A stretch of DNA of 64,000 bases from Pollutimonas sp963712655 (GTDB taxonomy: Bacteria > Pseudomonadota > Gammaproteobacteria > Burkholderiales > Burkholderiaceae_B), in contig CAVQIT010000008.1 in the NCBI GenBank assembly GCA_963712655.1, positions 1,302,001-1,366,000 of the forward strand, given 5' to 3'. Shown in pieces: positions 7,895-14,763 of the stretch. The notes under the pieces are model-generated. The model saw only the letters and a program-made list of their open reading frames with translations. It made no database searches and was not told the origin of the DNA. The position numbers and the translations under genes are program-made. Within the stretch, counting starts at the first letter, position 1; every line of letters starts with the position of its first letter.

Positions 7895-8767
7895 ATGTCC
7901 CTTCCTAAGGGCGCGGGGCTGGATGCCTTGGTCGATCCGGCCGTGGACAGCACGCCCGACGTGGTCGATAGCGTGGCGCTGGCCCGTTTGTACGGCGAGC
8001 CTTTGTTCGCCATGCCGCAAGACCTGTACATTCCCCCCGACGCCCTGGAAGTTTTCCTGGAAACCTTCCAGGGGCCCCTGGATTTGTTGCTCTACCTTAT
8101 CCGCAAGCAAAATTTCAATGTCCTCGATATTCCCATGGCCGAGGTCACCAAGCAATATTTGTCGTATGTGGAACAAATACGCAAACATAACCTCGAATTG
8201 GCCGGCGAATACCTGTTGATGGCGGCGCTGCTGATCGAAATCAAATCGCGCATGCTGCTGCCGGTCAAGAAATCCGATACGGGCGAAGATATCGAGGACC
8301 CGCGCGCCGAGCTGGTAAGGCGCCTGCTGGAATACGAGCAAATGAAGCTGGCGGCGCGCAAGCTGGACGCTTTGCCTCAGTTGGGGCGCGACTTCCAGCG
8401 CACCCACGCTTTCATGGACCTGCAATTCGAGCAAGCGCTGCCGGACGTCAGCCCCGACGATTTGCGTAGCGCCTGGCTCGATATCATGCGGCGCGCGCAG
8501 TTGAATGCCCACCATCGCATCACGCGCGAACAGTTGTCGGTGCGCGACCACATGAGCCAGATCCTGCGGCGTCTCAGCGATGTGCGCTTCATGGAATTCA
8601 CCGAGCTCTTCAGCGAACGCGCCGATCAGGGCGACGCCGTTGCCATCCTGGTCGTGCATTTCCTGGCCATGCTGGAACTGGCGCGCGAGTCGCTGCTGGA
8701 CATCACCCAGGCCGAACCCTATGCGCCTATTTATGTGCGCCTGTCCTATATACGCGCCGTCGCCTGA
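7895..8767 (+). CDS. scpA: Segregation and condensation protein A
   Basis: A 290-residue kleisin subunit of the bacterial SMC-ScpA-ScpB condensin, which helps compact and separate newly replicated chromosomes. The N-terminal ScpA signature is clear: LEVFLETFQGPLDLLLYLIR (about 50-70), followed by NFNVLDIPMAEVTKQYLSYV and LAGEYLLMAALLIEIKSRMLLP. The C-terminal winged-helix part (about 225-290) that contacts the SMC head is complete. It follows the DUF3460 gene closely and precedes panC by 36 bp, so the three are probably co-transcribed. scpB is not in the window. Confidence 0.96.
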   Translation: MSLPKGAGLDALVDPAVDSTPDVVDSVALARLYGEPLFAMPQDLYIPPDALEVFLETFQGPLDLLLYLIRKQNFNVLDIPMAEVTKQYLSYVEQIRKHNLELAGEYLLMAALLIEIKSRMLLPVKKSDTGEDIEDPRAELVRRLLEYEQMKLAARKLDALPQLGRDFQRTHAFMDLQFEQALPDVSPDDLRSAWLDIMRRAQLNAHHRITREQLSVRDHMSQILRRLSDVRFMEFTELFSERADQGDAVAILVVHFLAMLELARESLLDITQAEPYAPIYVRLSYIRAVA

Positions 8768-8803
8768 TGTGGCGGACAGCGATCATTCCGCACGGAGATT
8801 TTG

Positions 8804-9646
8804 TTGAAAGTCGTTCACACCATCGAAGAATTACGCGACCAGCTGCGCGGCCAATTGCGGGTGGCATTCGTGCCCACCATGGGCAATCTGCACCAGGGGC
8901 ATTTGTCGTTGATGAAGCTCGCCCGCCAGCATGGCGATCCGGTCGTGGCCAGCATTTTCGTCAATCGGCTGCAGTTCGGCCCCAACGAGGATTTCGACCA
9001 GTATCCGCGCACGCTGGCTTCCGATATTGAAAAGCTGGAACGCGAGCGCGATGTCTATGTGCTGTTTGCGCCGAATGAGCGCGAAATGTATCCCGAGCCG
9101 CAAAATTTCCAGATCCAGCCGCCGCCGGACCTGGGCGGCATACTCGAAGGCAAATTCCGTCCCGGCTTTTTTACCGGCGTAAGCACGGTCGTGCTAAAGC
9201 TGTTTTCCTGTGTGCAGCCCAGCGTGGCGGTATTCGGCAAGAAGGATTACCAGCAATTGATGGTGGTGCGGAATATGTGCCGGCAGTTTCAGCTGCCCGT
9301 GAATATCCTGGCCCACGAAACGGTCCGCGCCACTGACGGCCTGGCGCTGTCGTCGCGCAATATGTACCTGGAGCCGGCGCAGCGCGCCGAAGCGCCGCAG
9401 TTGCTGGTCGCCTTGCAAGCCGTGAAGGCGCGCATCGAAGAAGGGCATGCCGAACCCGAGGCGCTGGAGCGCAATGCCGTCGAATACCTGCGGGATCGCG
9501 GATGGGCGGTCGATTATGTATCGTTGCGCCGCCAGCGCGATTTGCTGCCCCCCACAGCGGCCGAGATCAAGGCTCGTGAGCCTTTGGTGGTGCTTGCCGC
9601 CGCCAAGCTGGGCAATACGCGCCTGATCGACAACCTGGAAATATAA
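8804..9646 (+). CDS. panC: Pantothenate synthetase
   Basis: A cytosolic enzyme of about 280 residues that joins pantoate and beta-alanine with ATP to make pantothenate, the last step before CoA synthesis. The ATP-binding motif PTMGNLHQGHLSLMKLA (containing HxGH) is near residues 25-41 and the KKDYQQL motif near 146-152; SSRNMYL near 183-189 is also typical. The TTG at 8804 is preferred over the TTG at 8801 because it leaves 6 bases after GGAG (8794-8797) and gives the usual MKVVHTI N-terminus. No panB lies next to it. Confidence 0.96.
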   Translation: MKVVHTIEELRDQLRGQLRVAFVPTMGNLHQGHLSLMKLARQHGDPVVASIFVNRLQFGPNEDFDQYPRTLASDIEKLERERDVYVLFAPNEREMYPEPQNFQIQPPPDLGGILEGKFRPGFFTGVSTVVLKLFSCVQPSVAVFGKKDYQQLMVVRNMCRQFQLPVNILAHETVRATDGLALSSRNMYLEPAQRAEAPQLLVALQAVKARIEEGHAEPEALERNAVEYLRDRGWAVDYVSLRRQRDLLPPTAAEIKAREPLVVLAAAKLGNTRLIDNLEI

Positions 9647-9758
9647 ATCGCGGCGCTGATTCCCGGCGTCGCAGTTTGGTCATCTGTAAGAACTGACAGG
9701 CGACTCCTGTAACTTGTTATGACAGAATGCCATAACCAAAAGCAATGGGGAGTCAAGC

Positions 9759-9986
9759 ATGGTAGATGGAGTCGATCACGGCGGTTCGCGGTTCTCGGTG
9801 TTAACGCCGCGCGAGCGCGATGTCATGGGCTATGTTGTATTGGGCAAGCCTAACAAGATCATTGCCGCCGAACTCGGCGTGTCGCAACGCACCGTCGAGG
9901 CCCATCGCGCCCGGATTTTCCAGAAAATGCGTGTCCGGAACGCGGTGGAACTGACACATTGCGTGTTGACGCGGCAGCCAGGCTGA
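9759..9986 (+). CDS. Small LuxR/GerE-type helix-turn-helix protein
   Basis: A 75-residue protein that is little more than a GerE-type DNA-binding domain: LTPRERDVMGYVVLGKPNKIIA (about 14-35) then VSQRTVEAHRARIFQKMRV (about 40-58) match the LuxR/FixJ HTH with its recognition helix. There is no receiver, PAS or autoinducer domain. It has a GGGGAG ribosome site at about 9746-9751. The preceding intergenic region holds a partial inverted repeat, TTATGACAGAATGCCATAA, at about 9717-9735, which might be an operator or promoter element. It could be a regulator that works without an input domain or the remnant of a longer response regulator; the clean start and RBS favour a real small gene. Confidence 0.8.
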   Translation: MVDGVDHGGSRFSVLTPRERDVMGYVVLGKPNKIIAAELGVSQRTVEAHRARIFQKMRVRNAVELTHCVLTRQPG

Positions 9987-10007
9987 ATACTCAGCGCCGC
10001 GCCGGTG

Positions 10008-10680
10008 TTATTCGCAAGTCAGCGCGGCCGGGGCGGCAAGCTCGTCAATGGGGTCGATGTCCTGCTGTCGCGTCAAGTGATAGTCCAGCGTGGGCTTGGT
10101 ATCGTTGATCATGTTGATGCGCAGCATGTTGTCATTGACGAAGGTCAGGTTGGCCTTGGTGACGTCATTTTTCAGTTGCAGCAGAATACGCAATGGCTGG
10201 GCGCCGATTACGCTCCAGCAACCCTGCTGGACAATACTGTTGCTTTTAGTGTCGGCGTTGTCCAGCATGACAGTGCGGGCACGCCATTGGCCAGTAGGCG
10301 CCAGGGTCAGCGTAACCCGGGTGGCCGAGCACGCATTGTTGTCCAGGCATGGCACGGTTCCCAGAAAGGTTTTCAGCTTCGGTCAGGGCCCGGGCCCTGA
10401 CCGCGGTGTTTTCCGCCGCCTGGGCCGGCGTGGCCTGCGATTTTTTGCTTTCCTGGTTGGAACCAAAGCCCAGCTGTATTTGCGATGGCGCGCGTGCGGC
10501 TTCGCGGCCTTGGGCTTTGTTCTGGGCGTCGGACAAGGTATTGTCCCGGGGAGTATCGTAGAAGCCGGATGTTTGCTGCTGTGCGCAGCCGGCCAGAGCC
10601 AGGGCCAGGAGGGCGGCGCCAATAGGCTTGTTAAACGAACGTCGGGCAAACAGGGCTAGGGAAGGCATGGCATTTTCCAT
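10008..10680 (-). pseudogene. Conserved secreted lipoprotein with a single-base frameshift
   Basis: From ATG 10680 the frame encodes a lipoprotein signal (ALLALALAGC, lipidated Cys) and about 95 residues rich in Gln/Ala/Asn up to LTEAENLSG. A second frame then supplies KTFLGTVPCLDNNACSATR through to the end at 10008, with paired cysteines and a conserved-looking C-terminus DPIDELAAPAALTCE. Removing one base in GCTGAAAACC near 10374 joins the two frames into one protein of about 220 residues, which resembles a lipoprotein family I recall from Bordetella. Either a recent frameshift mutation or a sequence error; both halves otherwise read as intact coding sequence. Function unknown; probably outer-membrane or periplasmic. 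Confidence 0.72.
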
Positions 10681-10776
10681 CAACAGAGGCAGTGATGAGC
10701 ATTCTACGCATTTATTGTCAGCGCGGTAAGCCGCCGTTCGTCCGTATGGCTGTACAAGAAAGCGGGGGGCCCGGGC

Positions 10777-11559
10777 ATGGGGCTTGATATGGCTGCGGCT
10801 TCCCATTATATGGCTGCGGTTTTGCCGGTTATCGTTGCTGGCGCCATGGTTGGCATCTGGTGCGTGCTGGCCGCCCAGGCTTATGCGCATGTGCTCGCCG
10901 CCGGCGGCTATCCCGACGCGGCATCCTTGCGGGCGGCATTGCTGCATGCCTTGTACGCGCCCCGGTCTGTCCGGAATGCTTTGCTTGCCCTCGAGCCCGC
11001 GCCGGCTTGCGCGCCGCAGCCGGTTTTGTCCGCGGCTTTCAGCATAAAAGTAAAAACAGTGTGCGCGGTCCTGATGGCGGCCTGTTTCGCGGCGCTAAGC
11101 ATTCTGCATGGCATTACTCCGTATTTTGCCGCCCTGGCGGCGGCTTGCGCCATATTGCTGCTGCTGTCCCTAATCGATGCCCGCACGCGATTGTTGCCCG
11201 ATGCGCTGACCTTGCCTCTGCTGTGGCTAGGGTTGGCGCTGGCGTGGGCCGGTTACGGGATTGCCCTGCAAGACGCGGTGGCGGGAGCCATGGCGGGTTA
11301 CGGCTTTCTTTGGCTATTGTCCAAGGGGTTCAACTATTTTTGCGGACAAGATGGCATGGGCAATGGCGATTTCAAACTGCTGGCCGCTCTGGGCGCCTGG
11401 CTGGGTTGGCAGCCGCTGGTCATGGTTCTGCTGGTGTCTTGCGTGGCGGGCGTTTTATTTGCGATGGGGCGGCAAAAATCGTTCAGACCCACCGGTTCCT
11501 ACCCGTTCGGGCCGTTTCTGGCGGCCGGTGGCGTTGCGGCACTGTTGGACATGATCTGA
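10777..11559 (+). CDS. Prepilin peptidase (type IV leader peptidase, A24 family) with degenerate N-terminal domain
   Basis: A 260-residue polytopic inner-membrane aspartyl protease that would cleave type IV prepilin or pseudopilin leaders. Both catalytic aspartates are visible: LIDARTRLLPDAL (about 134-146) and the GxGD motif in GMGNGDFKLLAALGAWLG (about 195-212). The N-terminal third lacks the usual GSFLNVVIHRLP motif and the paired CxxC zinc motifs of bifunctional PilD proteins, so it probably cleaves but does not methylate, or methylates through another protein. The neighbours coaE and zapD follow in the order common in Burkholderiales pil loci, but pilB and pilC are not upstream here. Confidence 0.85.
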   Translation: MGLDMAAASHYMAAVLPVIVAGAMVGIWCVLAAQAYAHVLAAGGYPDAASLRAALLHALYAPRSVRNALLALEPAPACAPQPVLSAAFSIKVKTVCAVLMAACFAALSILHGITPYFAALAAACAILLLLSLIDARTRLLPDALTLPLLWLGLALAWAGYGIALQDAVAGAMAGYGFLWLLSKGFNYFCGQDGMGNGDFKLLAALGAWLGWQPLVMVLLVSCVAGVLFAMGRQKSFRPTGSYPFGPFLAAGGVAALLDMI

Positions 11560-11690
11560 ACAATACTCTCCCCGAGCCATCGAGCCGGCCGGATCAGCAG
11601 GCGCGGCTTGCCGAATCCGCCTCGCACAATATCATTCTTGACCCGGCCTGAGGTACATTTGTACTTTTGGTAGCCAAGGGATGCACCAGT

Positions 11691-12293
11691 ATGTTCAAAA
11701 TAGGGCTGACGGGCGGCATAGGCTCGGGTAAAAGCCGCGTGGCCGATTTCTTTGCCGCCTGGGGCGCGGCGGTCATCGACACCGATGTCATTGCTCACGA
11801 CCTTACGGCTCCGGGCGGCGCGGCCATCGAGCCGATACGCCAGCAGTTCGGGCCCGATGTCATCTCGCCCACCGGCGCGCTGGACCGCCAGGCCATGCGC
11901 GACCTGGTGTTCGCCAGCCCCGAAGCCAGGCACCAGTTGGAAGCCATCATCCATCCTATGATCGGTACGGTTACAAAGCGAAGGGCCGATTCCGCCCAAG
12001 GATGTTATCTTGTTTTTGTCGTTCCGCTTCTTGTCGAGTCCGGCCGCTGGCGCGATAAGGTTGATCGCATTTGCGTAGTCGATTGCGATCCGGCAACCCA
12101 GGTCGCCAGGGTCAAGGCCCGCAGCGGGCTGACGTCCGAGGCTATTGGGCGTATCATGTCCGCACAAGCGTCGCGGGAAGCCCGCTTGGCCGTTGCCGAC
12201 GACGTGGTGCTTAACGACGCGCATACCAGCGTTCTGGAATTGGAACACCGCGCTCATGATTTGCACATCCGTTGGTGCACTCGGGCTCAGTAG
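11691..12293 (+). CDS. coaE: Dephospho-CoA kinase
   Basis: A 200-residue cytosolic P-loop kinase that phosphorylates the 3'-hydroxyl of dephospho-CoA, the last step of CoA synthesis. The Walker A motif GLTGGIGSGKS is at residues 5-15, and the DTDVIAHDLT segment (about 32-41) matches the family's substrate site. ATG 11691 gives MFKIGLTGG, the usual start; an upstream in-frame codon at 11667 would add eight residues with no support. It lies between the prepilin peptidase and zapD, all on one strand. Confidence 0.95.
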   Translation: MFKIGLTGGIGSGKSRVADFFAAWGAAVIDTDVIAHDLTAPGGAAIEPIRQQFGPDVISPTGALDRQAMRDLVFASPEARHQLEAIIHPMIGTVTKRRADSAQGCYLVFVVPLLVESGRWRDKVDRICVVDCDPATQVARVKARSGLTSEAIGRIMSAQASREARLAVADDVVLNDAHTSVLELEHRAHDLHIRWCTRAQ

Positions 12294-12350
12294 CGGTCCA
12301 GCCAATTTGCAAGCAATCGTCTCTAGTCAACTAATAAGGTTTTTGGTCGC

Positions 12351-13103
12351 GTGATTCTTTATGAATATCCTTGCAATGAGCGGGTCCGGTCTCTGCTAAG
12401 AGTCGAGCATCTGTTCGACAGGCTATTTTTCTTCGCCCAGGGCACCGACGCCCACTATCACCATATATCGGTTGCCACCTTGTTCGATCTGCTGGATATC
12501 TGCGATCGAACCGACCTGCGCGGCGCCGTGCTGCAAGACCTCGAACGCCAGCGCACTTCCTTGAGCGCCTTGCGCCAGCATCCCGGCGTCGACCCCTCCA
12601 TGCTCGATACCCTGCTTGCTGAAATCCAGGCGGCTGCCACCGAATTGGGGGCGCAAGGGCGCATCGGCCAGGAACTGCGCGATAACGAATGGCTGTCCAG
12701 CCTGCGCGGCCGTGTTTCGGTGCCGGGGGGCTCCTCTCAAGTCGATATGCCGTCATATTATTCCTGGCAGATCAAGCCGGCCGACGTCCGTGCCCACGAT
12801 TTGCGGCTTTGGATCATGCCTTTCATGCCTTTGTACAAAGGTCTTGCCCTTATTTTGCGCCTGTTGCGCGAGTCGGGCGATATCGTGGACGTGCTCGCCC
12901 GGGACGGCGCTTACCAAGAGATGCTGGGCGGCAAGCTGTTCCAGTTGCTGCGCGTATGGATAGACCCGGCCATGAATGTCTTTCCCGAGATGAGCGCCAA
13001 CAAATACGTCATCTGGGTCAGGTTCGCTGTTCAGGACAGCGATTTGAAGCCGCTGTCGGTGACCACCGATGTGCCGTTCAAGCTGGCGCGCTGCAACGTA
13101 TAA
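12351..13103 (+). CDS. zapD: Cell division protein ZapD
   Basis: A 250-residue cytosolic protein of the ZapD (DUF1342) family that bundles FtsZ protofilaments and stabilises the division ring. It opens with ILYEYPCNERVRSLLRVEHL, the family's N-terminal signature, and contains the conserved LPYYSWQ-like PSYYSWQIKPADVRAHDL segment near residues 133-150. GTG start at 12351. In many betaproteobacteria zapD is followed by the small zinc protein gene yacG; none is seen in the next 380 bases. Confidence 0.95.
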   Translation: MILYEYPCNERVRSLLRVEHLFDRLFFFAQGTDAHYHHISVATLFDLLDICDRTDLRGAVLQDLERQRTSLSALRQHPGVDPSMLDTLLAEIQAAATELGAQGRIGQELRDNEWLSSLRGRVSVPGGSSQVDMPSYYSWQIKPADVRAHDLRLWIMPFMPLYKGLALILRLLRESGDIVDVLARDGAYQEMLGGKLFQLLRVWIDPAMNVFPEMSANKYVIWVRFAVQDSDLKPLSVTTDVPFKLARCNV

Positions 13104-13482
13104 TCGGCATGCCTGCCGCGTGGCGAACCCGCTGGCTTACGCGGCGCCTGTGGCAATCCGCCGCTAGCAAATCCACATTACAGTTGTCTTGTCCATGCAA
13201 GCCGGATTGGCGCCGCCGGGCGCATCATCCGCGGAGCGCCCGGACCATATCCCCTGGAAGCCCTTTGAGGCGAGGCGCCGGCGGCGCTTGCATGGTTGCA
13301 TCGTTGCCGGATTATGCGCCGGCAACGCCATCCGGCCTGCGATTTCCTGCGCGGCCATTGGCTATCAAATGCTTTTCCTCCAAATTGTTGTTGCGCTGCA
13401 TTTCAATTTTGGAATTTTAGTGTCCGTCTGAGCCCCGATAGGTGAAAATGGCGTCTATTTCGTTCGAACCGGAGAACTGTGC
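13104..13482. other. Intergenic region of about 380 bases upstream of the efflux operon
   Basis: No supported gene. Short open frames here lack ribosome sites and family motifs. It must hold the promoter of the RND efflux operon; a GGAG at about 13471-13474 is the ribosome site of the adaptor gene. I see no clear operator palindrome and no regulator gene next to it. Confidence 0.5.
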
Positions 13483-14754
13483 ATGTCGGAATCAAGCTCC
13501 GAACCCTATCGTCCCCGCCGCAGCCGCTGGCTGTGGGTTTGCGTATTGGCCCTGATCGTCGCCGGCGGCTATTGGTTTTTCCAGAAAAATTCCGGCGCTG
13601 CAAAAGGCAAAGCCGTGGCCGGTCATGGCATGCGCGCCGGAATGGCGAATATCCCAGTGCCGGTAAAGCTTGCCGCTGTTGAAACCGGGCCCATAGACTA
13701 CACCTTGAAGGCTATCGGCACAGTTACCGCCTTCAACACCGTTACCGTGCGCAGCCGGGTCGACGGCGAGCTCGAGAAAATCGCCTTTGCCGATGGGCAA
13801 AAGGTTCAGGCGGGCGATCTGCTGGCGCAAATAGACCCGCGCAGCTATCAAGTGCAACTGGACCAGGCGCTGGGCCAGCAAAAGCAGAACGAGGCGCAAT
13901 TGCAGAATGCTCAACGCGATTTGCAGCGCTATCAACTGCTGTTCAAGCAAAACTCCATCGCCAAGCAACAAGTCGACGCGCAAGCGGCGCTGGTCCAGCA
14001 GTATCTGGGCTCGCGCAAAAGCGACCAGGCCGCGGTCGACAGTGCGAAACTGCAATTAAGCTTCACCCGGATCACGGCGCCGATTTCAGGACGGCTGGGT
14101 TTGCGCAAAGTGGATCAGGGCAATATGGTCAACGCGTCGAACACGGATGGCCTGGTCGTCATCACCCAGACACAGCCGATTTCCGTACTGTTTACGCTGC
14201 CGCAGGCGCAATTGCCCGATGTCCTGGAACAAATCCGCGCCGGCAAAACCCTTGCCGTCGATCTGTACGACCGCGACGATGTGCGCAAGGTCGCCGGCGG
14301 CGAACTGATGTCGCTGGAGAATCAAATCGATGTCGCCACAGGCACGGTCAAGCTCAAGGCGCGTTTTGCCAACGACGACGAATCGCTTTTCCCCAATCAG
14401 TTCGTCAATGTCCGTTTGCGCGTCGGCACCGCGCAGGCTCTGGTATTGCCCACATTGGCGGTGCAGCAAGGCTCGATAGGCGCATTTGTTTATCTGGTGG
14501 GCGCCGACAGCAAGGTGCATGTACAGCCTATCGTCATCGGCAGGGTGGATGACAAGCGCGTGGCGGTTACGTCGGGGCTGGCCGCGGGCCAGCGGGTGGT
14601 CGTCGAAGGGGTGGACCGCTTGCGCGAAGGCGCACTGGTGCAGGAAGTCACCGTGCAGGCCGGTGCGCCGGCGGGGCAGGATCCCAGCGCGGCGCCGGGA
14701 AGCAGCGTGCCGAAAAGCGGCGCGCCATCGTCCGGCGCGCCCGGCGCGCATTAA
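13483..14754 (+). CDS. RND efflux periplasmic adaptor subunit, MdtA-like
   Basis: A 423-residue membrane-fusion protein that links the inner-membrane RND pumps encoded next to the outer-membrane channel. It has one N-terminal membrane segment (LWVCVLALIVAGGYWFF, about 12-28), a lipoyl/HlyD half-motif RVDGELEKIAFADGQKVQAG (about 92-111), a long alpha-helical hairpin rich in Gln (about 120-190) and the second lipoyl half around ITAPISGRLGLRKVDQG (about 198-214). The C-terminal 30 residues are a low-complexity Gly/Ala/Ser/Pro tail. First gene of an adaptor-mdtB-mdtC-outer membrane factor operon; 9 bp before mdtB. Confidence 0.93.
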   Translation: MSESSSEPYRPRRSRWLWVCVLALIVAGGYWFFQKNSGAAKGKAVAGHGMRAGMANIPVPVKLAAVETGPIDYTLKAIGTVTAFNTVTVRSRVDGELEKIAFADGQKVQAGDLLAQIDPRSYQVQLDQALGQQKQNEAQLQNAQRDLQRYQLLFKQNSIAKQQVDAQAALVQQYLGSRKSDQAAVDSAKLQLSFTRITAPISGRLGLRKVDQGNMVNASNTDGLVVITQTQPISVLFTLPQAQLPDVLEQIRAGKTLAVDLYDRDDVRKVAGGELMSLENQIDVATGTVKLKARFANDDESLFPNQFVNVRLRVGTAQALVLPTLAVQQGSIGAFVYLVGADSKVHVQPIVIGRVDDKRVAVTSGLAAGQRVVVEGVDRLREGALVQEVTVQAGAPAGQDPSAAPGSSVPKSGAPSSGAPGAH

Positions 14755-14763
14755 GGCCAGGCC

